Of a DNA stretch of 64,000 nt, positions 53,107 to 61,470 are shown piece by piece. The notes beneath the pieces were generated by a model. The model was given only the letters and a program-made list of their open reading frames with translations, ran no database searches and was not told where the DNA came from. The translations under genes were made by a program, and so were the position numbers. Within the stretch, counting starts at the first letter, position 1, and every line of letters starts with the position of its first letter. Origin of the DNA: Actinomadura rifamycini DSM 43936. Its GTDB lineage: Bacteria; Actinomycetota; Actinomycetes; Streptosporangiales; Streptosporangiaceae. The DNA is taken from positions 1 through 64,000 of the forward strand of contig NZ_AULB01000032.1 of assembly GCF_000425065.1 (NCBI RefSeq), in the 5' to 3' direction.

Positions 53107-54768
53107 TCAGACCTGTTCGGCCGGCGGGACGGACGGGGTCTCCTGCGCGGGGCTCGTCACCCACGGGCCGGACAGCGCCTCGTAGAAGTCCTGCAGCCCG
53201 GGGGCGTCGGAGCCGTGCTTGGCGGCGACGGCCGCGCCGATCTGCCGCGCGCGGTGCACGAGGATGTCGGACCGGTGGTCGGCGGGCAGGTCGAGGATGG
53301 CTTCCTGCCCGGCGGCGAGGGCCGCCTCCGGCTCGCCCGCGTGCAGCCTGCAGGTGGCGCGGTCGAGGCGGACGAGCGTCCGGTCGACGCGGTCGGTGGG
53401 CTCGTACAGGGTGAGGGCGTGGCTGAGCACCTCGTCGCCGCTCTTGTGGTCGCCGAGGCTGGTGAAGGTGTCGCCCTCGTAGAACGCCATCTGCCGGTCG
53501 GTGAAGCCGAACACCAGGTCGCCGGTGTCGGACTTGGACAGCTGGTCGAACACCGAGCGTCCGCGCACCAGGGCGCGGCGGGCGCTCGGCGCGGCGTCGC
53601 CCCGGCCGCGCATCGCCAGCATGCCCAGCGCGCGGGCCTCCACGGCGGGCGCCATCGCGGCGGCCACCCCCGGGGTGCGGCCGGCGAGGTCCTGCGCCTT
53701 GCGCGCGAGGTGCAGGGCCTCGCGGGGGTCGCCGTAGTACATCGGGACGAGCGACTCCCGGACCGTCACCCAGGCGCGGAGCTGCCGGTCGCCGGTCTCG
53801 TCGGCGGCGGTCCGCGCCGTCCGGAAGAACGAGCGGGCCAGCCGGTGGTCGCCCAGGTTGATCATGATCAGCCCGGACAGCCCGGACAGCTGCGCCGCGA
53901 TCCGGCACAGCCGTTCCTGGAGCTCCACGGGCTGCCGCTGGTCGCACATGCGCCGCACCTCGCTGAAGTCCAGCAGCACGTCGCACAGCATCCGCAGGGA
54001 CGGCGTCGCCTGGTACTGGCGGCCGTAGCCGTAGGTGGTCTCCTCCCACTGGTCGAGCATGGTCGGCGAAACGGTCGCGCCGACGAGGGTGTCGTCCATC
54101 TTGCGTCGCAGGCTGTCGACCGTCCCGAGGATCTGGCCGTCGAGCGTGACGCCCGCTCCGGCCAGCAACTGCAGAAGGGTTCTGCGGAGCACGATGTCCT
54201 CCTCTCCCACATCAATGGTCAGGGGGCCGTCGGCGCGGTCGGGGCCCCGGAGGTCGTTGGCGGCGGGCCGGGGACCGTCCCCGGCCCGGGGCACGATCGC
54301 CCCGACGAGCGGACGTCCGTCGGGTTCCCGGACCGCCGCGGGCCGCTCGGGCGCGCGCGGCGGGGGCGCCGCGGCGGCGGCGCCGGCACGGGCCGCGTGG
54401 CCGCGGCCGCAGATGCAGGGACCCTGGTAGTCCAGCTCGTGGGGCTCCACCCGGTAGACGGCGCAGAGGTAGTGGAGGTACTCGGGGCCGGGTCGTTTGT
54501 AGCCGCTCTCGTAGGCCGACAGCAGCGTCTCCCCCAGCCGGGGCAGCGGCTTGCCGTCGATCTCGTACAGCGCTTTGACCTGGGCGACGATGTCGGAGAG
54601 CGCGACGCCGTGGGAGAGCCGGTGCGACTTGATCCGGCTCGTGCCGAACAGCGGGGCGCACTGTTCGTGGATCTCGCGTGCGATCTGCGCGGGGCCGCGC
54701 CCGCGGGCGAGCCCGTGCGCGCGGATCCGGCGCGCGACGTCCGTCTCTTTCCGGGGGGGTTCCGACAT
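53107..54768 (-). CDS. XRE-like HTH regulator with TPR-type helical domain (NsdA-like)
   Basis: 553 aa. An N-terminal segment GTSRIKSHRLSHGVALSDI, then ETLLSAYESGYKRPG and YLCAVYRVEPHEL, suggests a helix-turn-helix at ~40-125, followed by CICGRGH. A disordered stretch (130-180) precedes ~350 residues of TPR-like helices (ALGMLAMRGRGD, ALTLYEPTDRVDRTLVRLDRATCRLHAG). It resembles NsdA, a negative regulator of Streptomyces development, but this rests on memory. The ATG at 54768 follows GGAGG. Its upstream region holds two perfect palindromes. Confidence 0.75.
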   Translation of the reverse strand: MSEPPRKETDVARRIRAHGLARGRGPAQIAREIHEQCAPLFGTSRIKSHRLSHGVALSDIVAQVKALYEIDGKPLPRLGETLLSAYESGYKRPGPEYLHYLCAVYRVEPHELDYQGPCICGRGHAARAGAAAAAPPPRAPERPAAVREPDGRPLVGAIVPRAGDGPRPAANDLRGPDRADGPLTIDVGEEDIVLRRTLLQLLAGAGVTLDGQILGTVDSLRRKMDDTLVGATVSPTMLDQWEETTYGYGRQYQATPSLRMLCDVLLDFSEVRRMCDQRQPVELQERLCRIAAQLSGLSGLIMINLGDHRLARSFFRTARTAADETGDRQLRAWVTVRESLVPMYYGDPREALHLARKAQDLAGRTPGVAAAMAPAVEARALGMLAMRGRGDAAPSARRALVRGRSVFDQLSKSDTGDLVFGFTDRQMAFYEGDTFTSLGDHKSGDEVLSHALTLYEPTDRVDRTLVRLDRATCRLHAGEPEAALAAGQEAILDLPADHRSDILVHRARQIGAAVAAKHGSDAPGLQDFYEALSGPWVTSPAQETPSVPPAEQV

Positions 54769-54863
54769 CGCCTCCGGCCTCCTCACCGTCCTGCCGACAC
54801 GTTCGTCGTCACCCCGGGGAGAGGTGATCGTCCCTGCCACAGCGACCGGTTACCAATTGGCCA

Positions 54864-54880
54864 CGAGAGATAATCTCTCG
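54864..54880. promoter_or_regulatory. 17-bp palindrome upstream of the NsdA-like gene
   Basis: CGAGAGAT-A-ATCTCTCG is a perfect 8-1-8 inverted repeat, 96 bp upstream of the NsdA-like ATG. It is notably AT-rich for this genome. It is a candidate operator for that gene. Between here and 55058 I see no gene, only a further GAAGCTTC motif. Confidence 0.5.
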
Positions 54881-55058
54881 CGCACGCAGCGTAACCCCGG
54901 GGGCAAGGCCGGCCAAGCTTTTCCCGTCGAGAGGAAGGGCTTCGGGGTGATCCTCGCCACCCAGGGTAGAGATTCTTCCTCCGAGGGAGGGGAAGCTTCT
55001 CCCACCGGGTGAAACCTCTGTACTTCGGCGTGCGCGCGGGCCCTTGACCCGGCAGTGT

Positions 55059-55074
55059 GAGAATTGCAATTCTC
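55059..55074 (+). promoter_or_regulatory. Perfect 16-bp palindrome downstream of a TTGACC -35
   Basis: GAGAATTGCAATTCTC is its own reverse complement. TTGACC at 55044-55049 is a good -35, and the palindrome occupies the place of the -10 element, 105 bp upstream of the small gene at 55179. This is the geometry of a repressor operator. The bound protein is unknown; the NsdA-like protein is a candidate. Confidence 0.55.
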
Positions 55075-55178
55075 GCCGGGAGTAACGGACCGGATCCGCT
55101 GAGTCGATCATCGACGGGCGCGGCCGGGGCGCGGCGCGGGAACCCCCGCGGCGCCGCGATGGAGGAAGGGGTGCGAAG

Positions 55179-55625
55179 GTGGGCAGCGACGAACGCGTCG
55201 GCTACCTGCAGGAGCTGGAGCGCGAGCTCGGCACGCGCGGACTCGTCGCGCGCGTGGTCCGGACCCGCTCCGGGCCGGCGTTCCTGCGGGTGGTGAACCC
55301 GGCGGCCGCGAGCCTCGCCGAGGACGTCACCTGCGCGCCGGTCCCCGACGGCCGCGACCACTACTACTGGTGGTCGTGGGGCGAGCGGATGGTCCGCGTG
55401 GGCGACCCGGACGCCGCCGCGCGCAAACTCGCGCACGTCCTGCAGCCGCTGGCCCCCGCCTGCGACCTCCCCGTCGACACCTCCCTCGACCGCGCACTCG
55501 ACGCCCGCGGGCCCGGCCGGGAGCCGGTCCGCGAGCACCCCGACGTCCGCGAGCACCGGGAGCCGGCGGCGTGCGAGCGCCGCGCGCCGGTGCCCGCGGG
55601 AGAGCGGCCGCCGAGCCGCTGCTGA
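55179..55625 (+). CDS. Small protein of unknown function, divergent from the NsdA-like gene
   Basis: 148 aa. Residues 1-95 look folded (ERVGYLQELERELGTRGLVA, AFLRVVNPAAASLAEDV, DHYYWWSWGERM); the rest is Arg/Pro/Glu-rich and low-complexity. The GTG start has GGAGGAAGG about 10 nt upstream. Short proteins like the N-terminal part often lie beside XRE/TPR regulators in actinomycetes. Function unknown. Confidence 0.6.
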   Translation: MGSDERVGYLQELERELGTRGLVARVVRTRSGPAFLRVVNPAAASLAEDVTCAPVPDGRDHYYWWSWGERMVRVGDPDAAARKLAHVLQPLAPACDLPVDTSLDRALDARGPGREPVREHPDVREHREPAACERRAPVPAGERPPSRC

Positions 55626-55853
55626 GACCGGGCGCGCCCCGCGGGCCGCGGCCGGAACGGCGCGGTGGCCGCGGAACGCGGGGCGCGTTCGCCGAGCCGG
55701 CCCTCCCCGGCCAGGACGTGATGCTTCCCCTGCCGTGACACTTCGGGCGCGGCGCGCGATCCGATCGTGACCGTCCCCTACGATCAAGATCGAGCCCGCC
55801 GCGCGTCCACGGCGAGGTGTCACGACACCCACACTGGCCGGGGAGGGTTCGTC

Positions 55854-56858
55854 ATGCCGCTCGCCTCGATCGCGTCCGCCGCGCCTCCCTGGGCGCAGGC
55901 CGGGTCCCCCGAGACGGCGTGCGGCGACCGGTCGCCGTCCGCCGCGTGCCGGATCGTCTGGAACGTCTCCCACAACCCCGACTTCACCCGCTTCTACGCG
56001 ACCTGGCTCGACGGCCCGCTCACCACCCTGTTCTGGGTCGTCGTGACGTTCGCCGCCGCGCTCGTCCTGCGGAACCTCGCCCACCGGGCGATCACCCGGG
56101 TGACCCTCCGGATGGCGGAGGGCACGATGACGGAGCGCGCCCGGGAGCGGTCGCGGTCCGCGTTCGCCGGCAGCCCGGTCCTGCTCAACCGGCGCCGCTC
56201 CCAGCGCGCGCAGACGCTCGGGTCGGTGCTGCGCTCCATCGCGTCCGTCGTCATCATCGGGACGGCCGCGTTCAGCATCCTCGGCTCGCTCGGGCTCGAC
56301 CTGACGCCCGTGCTGGCGAGCGCGAGCGTCATCGGCGTCGCCGTCGGGTTCGGCGCGCAGAACATCGTCAAGGACCTCCTCGCCGGGCTGTTCATGCTGC
56401 TCGAGGACCAGTACGGCGTCGGCGACGTCATCGACGTCGGCACCGCCAAGGGGACGGTCGAGGCGGTCACGCTGCGGGTCACCCGGATGCGCGACGTCAA
56501 CGGCGTCGTCTGGTACGTCCCGAACGGCGAGATCAAGAAGGTCGGCAACGAGTCGCAGAACTGGGGCCGCGCCGTCCTGGACGTCCCGGTCGACGTCCAC
56601 GAGGACACCGACAAGGTGAAGGCGCTGCTGAAGGGCGCCGCGGACGAGCTGGCGGCGGACGCGTCGTGGTGCGACCTCGTCCTGGAGGAGCCGTCGGTCT
56701 GGGGCGTGCAGGCCCTCGCCGGGGACGCCGTCGTCATCCGCGTCGTCCTCAAGACCGCCCCCGGACGGCAGGGCGACGTCGCCCGCGAGCTGCGGGAACG
56801 CGTCAAGCGCTCGTTCGACGAGGCGGGCGTCGCCGTCGCGACCCCCGCCTCCCCGTGA
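55854..56858 (+). CDS. MscS-family small-conductance mechanosensitive channel
   Basis: 334 aa. Helix TM1 is TLFWVVVTFAAALVL near residue 62, then SIASVVIIGTAAFSILGSLG. The pore helix ASASVIGVAVGFGAQNIVKDL near 162 precedes the cytoplasmic beta domain (DQYGVGDVIDVG, WYVPNGEIKKVGNES). It releases solutes upon osmotic downshock. A 50-residue N-terminal extension holds two Cys (ACGDRSPSAACR), possibly periplasmic. ATG 55854 has GGGAGG upstream. Confidence 0.93.
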   Translation: MPLASIASAAPPWAQAGSPETACGDRSPSAACRIVWNVSHNPDFTRFYATWLDGPLTTLFWVVVTFAAALVLRNLAHRAITRVTLRMAEGTMTERARERSRSAFAGSPVLLNRRRSQRAQTLGSVLRSIASVVIIGTAAFSILGSLGLDLTPVLASASVIGVAVGFGAQNIVKDLLAGLFMLLEDQYGVGDVIDVGTAKGTVEAVTLRVTRMRDVNGVVWYVPNGEIKKVGNESQNWGRAVLDVPVDVHEDTDKVKALLKGAADELAADASWCDLVLEEPSVWGVQALAGDAVVIRVVLKTAPGRQGDVARELRERVKRSFDEAGVAVATPASP

Positions 56859-56915
56859 CCGCGGTGCCGGACCGGCGCCGGGAAAGGCGATCTCTCGCAT
56901 AGGGTGGGACGCGCT

Positions 56916-57299
56916 ATGACGGAAAAGGTGACCTTCTACGAGGCGGTCGGCGGCGAGGAGACCTTCCGCCGGCTGGTCCGCCGCTTCTACGAGGGCGTGG
57001 CCGAGGACCCGGACCTGCGCGCCCTCTACCCCGAGGAGGATCTCGGCCCCGCGGAGGAGCGGCTGCGGCTGTTCCTGATCCAGTACTGGGGCGGCCCGAA
57101 CACCTACAGCGAGCGGCGCGGGCACCCGCGGCTGCGGATGCGGCACGTCCCGTTCGTCATCGGGCAGGCGGAGCGCGACGCCTGGCTGCGGCACATGCGC
57201 GACGCCGTGGACGAGCTGGAGCTGCCCCCCGAGCTGGAGCAGATGCTCTGGAACTACTTCACGATGGCCGCCAACTCCCTGGTGAACGCACCCACGTGA
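56916..57299 (+). CDS. glbO: Group II truncated haemoglobin (trHbO)
   Basis: 127 aa. Tyr B10 is in RRFYEGV near residue 21, the proximal His in RMRHVPFVIG near 75 and the G8 Trp in DAWLRHM near 88; YWGGPNTYSERRGHPRLR is the group II signature. Such globins bind O2/NO and are linked to respiration and nitrosative stress. I chose ATG 56916; an in-frame start 12 nt earlier is possible. Confidence 0.95.
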   Translation: MTEKVTFYEAVGGEETFRRLVRRFYEGVAEDPDLRALYPEEDLGPAEERLRLFLIQYWGGPNTYSERRGHPRLRMRHVPFVIGQAERDAWLRHMRDAVDELELPPELEQMLWNYFTMAANSLVNAPT

Positions 57300-57383
57300 C
57301 GGCGTAGGCCGCACCTTGCGGCGGGCGGCTGCCCGGCCGGCCCCGCGGCGGGACGCCGGAGCGCCCCGCCGCGGGACGGACGG

Positions 57384-58796
57384 CTACAGCCGCGGCCGCT
57401 GCGTCTGCAGCGGGTCGTCGGCCGCAGGGCCGGTCCGCAGCGTGCGCGGCTCGTCCTGGACGCCCGCCCAGCGCCGCACGTCCGACTCGGCGTCCGCGCG
57501 CTGCTCCGCGGGCAGCCGGGCGATCAGCCGCGCGCTGTGGTTCTGCCCGGGCGCCACGTACACGTCGGAGTCACGCGCGCCCTTGCCCAGCCGGAACGGC
57601 TCGGCGCCCCACGGGTCGTTCTCGCCGTACACGAACAGCATGTGCTCGGCGTTGCCCCGCACCCACCGGTCGATGTCCCGCATCGCGCGGCCGTGGTCGA
57701 ACCGCATCGGGATGTCGCGCGGCACGTACGTCCGCGGCTGGTAGCTCGACTCGTGCCGCAGCAGCGGCCGCAGGTTCCGGAACTCCGGCTTCGGCCACCC
57801 CAGCTGCGTGCCCGCCTGGTAGTAGTACGGGACGTACGGCTCGAGCCCCTGGTCGGTGTAGAACGACAGGCCCGACACGGCGTCGAGCGCCGCGTAGATC
57901 TCGTCGTCCGACGCGGTCGCCGCGGGCAGGTCCGCGCAGTCGGACTCGAGGCTGTACTGCCAGAACGCCCACTCGAAGTCCATCACCGAGTTCTCGAACG
58001 CCCGGTCGGGCGTCCGCAGGATCTCGAACGTCCAGCCGTTCTCCTTCGCGGCCGCCGCGAACCGCTCGAGCATCGCCGGCCGCCGCTTGAGGAACTCCCG
58101 GGCGAGCGCCTTCACGTGCGCGTTGCACTCCGGGCTCCCGACCGTCTCGAAGAACGCGTCGTAGGCCCGGTCGTCCTGGTTCCGCACGTCGTTCGGCGCC
58201 ACGTACACGACGCTGCCGTCCACGTCGTCCGGGTAGAAGCGCTTGTGGTAGACGGCCGTCATGCCGCCCTTGCTGGCGCCCGTCGTGATCCACTTGCCGG
58301 TGTAGATCCGGTCGAGGGCCTCGATGATGCGGTGCTGGTCGGTCGCGGCCTGCCAGATCGTGTCCTTGCGCCAGTCCGCCGGCTCGGGCCGCGACGGGCT
58401 GAAGTACCGGTACTCCATCGAGACCTGGTTGCCGTTCACCAGCGCGGTGGGCTCGGCCGTGAACATGGTCTCGGGCGTGTGGTAGCCGCTGGTGTAGAAG
58501 ACCGTCGGCCGGTCGGTCGAGACGTGCTGGAGCATGATCCGCTGCTCGAACCACCGCCCCGACGGCTTGCGGTGGTCGACGGGCTGCCGGTAGGTGAGCC
58601 AGAACCACCGCTGCCCGGGGATCGTCGACGGCTTCTCCGTCACCTCCATGCCCGGGACGGCGTCGAGCCGGGCGGCGATGTCGCCCGCCTGCGCCGTGGC
58701 CTGCGTCGTGGTCGCCGCCTGCGCGGAGGTGAGGCCGGTTCCGGCCAGCCCCGCCGCCAGCAGCAGCGCCACCGCCCCTTGTGAGACGCGCCGCAT
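57384..58796 (-). CDS. Secreted S37-family (PS-10) tripeptidyl/prolyl aminopeptidase
   Basis: 470 aa. A signal peptide (MRRVSQGAVALLLAAGLAG to about residue 27, AQA) is followed by the catalytic domain with Ser in TTGASKGGMTAVYH near 155, Asp in YGENDPWGAEP near 405 and His in APGQNHSARL near 430. RWFWLTYRQPVDHRKP near 65 is typical of Streptomyces S37 peptidases. It trims peptides outside the cell. The ATG has AAGGGA about 5 nt upstream. Confidence 0.9.
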   Translation of the reverse strand: MRRVSQGAVALLLAAGLAGTGLTSAQAATTTQATAQAGDIAARLDAVPGMEVTEKPSTIPGQRWFWLTYRQPVDHRKPSGRWFEQRIMLQHVSTDRPTVFYTSGYHTPETMFTAEPTALVNGNQVSMEYRYFSPSRPEPADWRKDTIWQAATDQHRIIEALDRIYTGKWITTGASKGGMTAVYHKRFYPDDVDGSVVYVAPNDVRNQDDRAYDAFFETVGSPECNAHVKALAREFLKRRPAMLERFAAAAKENGWTFEILRTPDRAFENSVMDFEWAFWQYSLESDCADLPAATASDDEIYAALDAVSGLSFYTDQGLEPYVPYYYQAGTQLGWPKPEFRNLRPLLRHESSYQPRTYVPRDIPMRFDHGRAMRDIDRWVRGNAEHMLFVYGENDPWGAEPFRLGKGARDSDVYVAPGQNHSARLIARLPAEQRADAESDVRRWAGVQDEPRTLRTGPAADDPLQTQRPRL

Positions 58797-59078
58797 TGTG
58801 TCCCTTTCCACGTGGGTTCGCCACATTTGCGTCGCGACACTAGAGCGAAAACCCGGGCAAAAACGGATTCCTGCGCCGCTCGTTACTTATCCGTGATCAC
58901 CCAGTGTCATGCGGACGGCGATCGAACTTTCCCTAGGAAGGGCGGAAAGAAGACACCCGTGACACCGCCGCGCCCTGGAACGACCGGACGCCGACGCCCA
59001 CGCGCCCCACGCCGCACCGGAGATCAACGGGAGCGGCACACGCCAGGCAGGCGGTCCGCGGACCGGCCGGGTCGTCGG

Positions 59079-59510
59079 TCAGGCGTCGGGGGCGAGGTAG
59101 CGGCCGATGAACTCGCGCTCGTGGGGGGTGAACCGGCGCAGGCGGTTGGCTTCGACGTCGAACGCGACGAGGGTCGACGTGGCCGCGGCGTAGACGCTGT
59201 CGTCGTCGCGGACCTCGTAGGCGAGCTTGAACGACGCCGCGCGGGCCTCGGTCACCCACGTCTCGACCCGGATCGGGTAGACGGTCGGCAGCAGCGGGAG
59301 CCGGTAGTCGATCTCGTGCCGGGAGATCACCATGCCGCGGACGGGCTCCTCCCCCTTGCGCACCGGGTCGCCGTGGAACATCTCCAGGCGGGCGTCTTCC
59401 AGGTACCCGAGGAACTTGACGTTGTTCACGTGCCCCTGGGAGTCGATGTCCCCGAAGCGGATGTAGAACTCGTAGACGTGCCGGTACTCGGCCGCGGGCT
59501 TGTCCGTCAT
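59079..59510 (-). CDS. Hotdog-fold acyl-CoA thioesterase (4HBT)
   Basis: 143 aa. FYIRFGDIDSQGHVNNVKFLG near residue 14, with the catalytic Asp in DIDSQGH, and ISRHEIDYRLPLLP near 60 match the 4-hydroxybenzoyl-CoA thioesterase/YbgC class and the Rv2475c position. It hydrolyses acyl-CoA. I chose ATG 59510, preceded by GAGG; ATG 59528 lacks a ribosome site. A 14-bp palindrome CGGTCCGCGGACCG (59052-59065) follows the stop. Confidence 0.9.
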   Translation of the reverse strand: MTDKPAAEYRHVYEFYIRFGDIDSQGHVNNVKFLGYLEDARLEMFHGDPVRKGEEPVRGMVISRHEIDYRLPLLPTVYPIRVETWVTEARAASFKLAYEVRDDDSVYAAATSTLVAFDVEANRLRRFTPHEREFIGRYLAPDA

Positions 59511-59597
59511 GTCCTCGCCTGGGGTCATTGGGGGAATTGATGTGATCGGCCCGATGCTACCGGCGGCCGGGTGCGCCTCCGTACTGCGGGACGTGAC

Positions 59598-59639
59598 AAA
59601 AAACGGTCGCCGCCGCGCGCACGCGCGGCGGCGACCGTT
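59598..59639 (-). terminator. Canonical intrinsic terminator of ettA
   Basis: On the minus strand a perfect 17-bp stem (59639-59623 with 59618-59602) closes a 4-nt loop and runs straight into TTTTTT (59603-59598, the first two T's being the base of the stem). It starts 11 bp after the ettA stop. The T-tract is rare for this genome. Confidence 0.92.
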
Positions 59640-59649
59640 CGGGGATCCG

Positions 59650-61314
59650 CTAGTCGCGCGTCAGCTTGCGGTGCGTGACGCGGTGCGGCCGCGCGGCGTC
59701 GGCGCCGAGCCGCTCGATCTTGTTCTTCTCGTAGTCGGCGAAGTTGCCCTCGAACCAGAACCAGCTCGAACCGCCCTCCCACGCCAGGATGTGCGTGGCG
59801 ATGCGGTCCAGGAACCACCGGTCGTGCGAGGTGATCACGGCGCAGCCGGGGAACTCCAGCAGCGCGTTCTCCAGGCTCGACAGGGTCTCGGTGTCGAGGT
59901 CGTTGGTCGGCTCGTCCAGCAGCAGGACGTTGCCGCCCTGCTTCAGCGTCAGCGCCAGGTTCAGCCGGTTGCGCTCGCCGCCCGACAGGACGCCCGACGG
60001 CTTCTGCTGGTCGGGGCCCTTGAAGCCGAACGCCGCGACGTACGCGCGGGACGGCATCTCGACCTGGCCGACGTTGATGTGGTCGAGCCCGTCGGACACG
60101 ACCTCCCACACGGTCTTCTTCGGGTCGATGCCGCCGCGCCCCTGGTCGACGTAGGAGACCTGGACGGTCTCGCCGAGCCGCAGGTCGCCGCCGTCCGGCT
60201 TCTCCTCACCGACGATCATCCGGAACAGCGTGGTCTTGCCGACGCCGTTCGGACCGATGACGCCGACGATGCCGTTCGGCGGGAGGTTGAACGACAGCTC
60301 GTCCATGAGGATCCGGTCGCCGAAGCCCTTGGTCAGCTTGTCGGCCACGATCACCGTGTTGCCCAGCCGCGGACCCGGCGGGATCTGGATCTCCTCGAAG
60401 TCCAGCTTGCGGGTCTTGGCGGCCTCCGCGGCCATCTCCTCGTACCGCTCCAGACGCGCCTTGCTCTTCGTCTGCCGCGCCTTCGGGTTCGAGCGGACCC
60501 ACTCCAGCTCCTCCTGGAGCCGCTTCTTGCGCTTGGCGTCCTTGTTGCCCTCGACCTTGAGCCGCTCCTGCTTCTTCTCCAGGTAGACGGAGTAGTTGCC
60601 CTCGTACGGGTAGCAGCGGCCCCGGTCGAGCTCCAGGATCCAGGTCGCGACGTTGTCCAGGAAGTACCGGTCGTGGGTGACGGCGAGGACGGTGCCCTCG
60701 TACTTCGCGAGGAACTGCTCGAGCCACTGCACGCTCTCGGCGTCCAGGTGGTTGGTGGGCTCGTCCAGCAGCAGCAGGTCGGGGGCCTCCAGCAGGAGCT
60801 TGCACAGCGCGACCCGGCGACGCTCACCGCCCGACAGCGTCGTCACGTCGGCGTCCGGCGGCGGGCAGCGCAACGCGTCCATCGCCTGCTCGAGCTGGCT
60901 GTCGAGGTCCCAGGCGTTGCGGTGGTCGAGCTGCTCCTGCAGCTTGCCCATCTCCGTCATGAGCTCGTCGGAGTAGTCCGTCGCCATCTCCTCGGCGATC
61001 TGGTTGAACCGGTCGAGCATCGCCTTCGTCTCGGCGACGCCCTCCTGGACGTTCTCCAGAACGGTCTTCTCCTCGTTGAGCGGCGGCTCCTGCTGCAGCA
61101 TCCCGACCGTGAAGCCCGGCATGAGGCGCGCGTCGCCGTTCGACGGCTGTTCCAGACCGGCCATCATCCGCAGCAGGGTCGACTTACCGGTGCCGTTCGG
61201 CCCCAAGACGCCGATCTTGGCGCCGGGAAGGAAATGCAGGGTGACGTCGTCCAGGACGACCTTGTCGCCATGTGCCTTGCGCACACGCTGCATCGTGTAG
61301 ATGTACTCGGCCAT
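59650..61314 (-). CDS. ettA: Energy-dependent translational throttle protein EttA (ABC-F)
   Basis: 554 aa, two ABC domains, no membrane helices. Walker A motifs are GPNGTGKSTLLRMM near residue 40 and GPNGVGKTTLFRMI near 352; signatures are LSGGERRRVALCK near 160 and LSGGERNRLNLAL near 460. An arm insertion lies in domain 1 and a Lys/Arg-rich linker (KQERLKVEGNKDAKRKKRLQ) between the domains. It binds the ribosomal E site and gates the first elongation steps by ATP/ADP ratio. TAGGCT (minus strand 61327-61322) lies 7 nt before the ATG. Confidence 0.96.
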   Translation of the reverse strand: MAEYIYTMQRVRKAHGDKVVLDDVTLHFLPGAKIGVLGPNGTGKSTLLRMMAGLEQPSNGDARLMPGFTVGMLQQEPPLNEEKTVLENVQEGVAETKAMLDRFNQIAEEMATDYSDELMTEMGKLQEQLDHRNAWDLDSQLEQAMDALRCPPPDADVTTLSGGERRRVALCKLLLEAPDLLLLDEPTNHLDAESVQWLEQFLAKYEGTVLAVTHDRYFLDNVATWILELDRGRCYPYEGNYSVYLEKKQERLKVEGNKDAKRKKRLQEELEWVRSNPKARQTKSKARLERYEEMAAEAAKTRKLDFEEIQIPPGPRLGNTVIVADKLTKGFGDRILMDELSFNLPPNGIVGVIGPNGVGKTTLFRMIVGEEKPDGGDLRLGETVQVSYVDQGRGGIDPKKTVWEVVSDGLDHINVGQVEMPSRAYVAAFGFKGPDQQKPSGVLSGGERNRLNLALTLKQGGNVLLLDEPTNDLDTETLSSLENALLEFPGCAVITSHDRWFLDRIATHILAWEGGSSWFWFEGNFADYEKNKIERLGADAARPHRVTHRKLTRD

Positions 61315-61470
61315 ATATTCAAGCCTAGAGGGTCCGCGGCACCGCTTGGTCTCACTCGCCGGACATCTCCACCACACCGTCTCCGCGGGCACGGGGGCGT
61401 GCGCGAGCCCGCCCCACCGGCCGCAGCCCGCGGAGTCGGCGGGGCGGAAGCGGGAGACCGGTGGGGCGGG

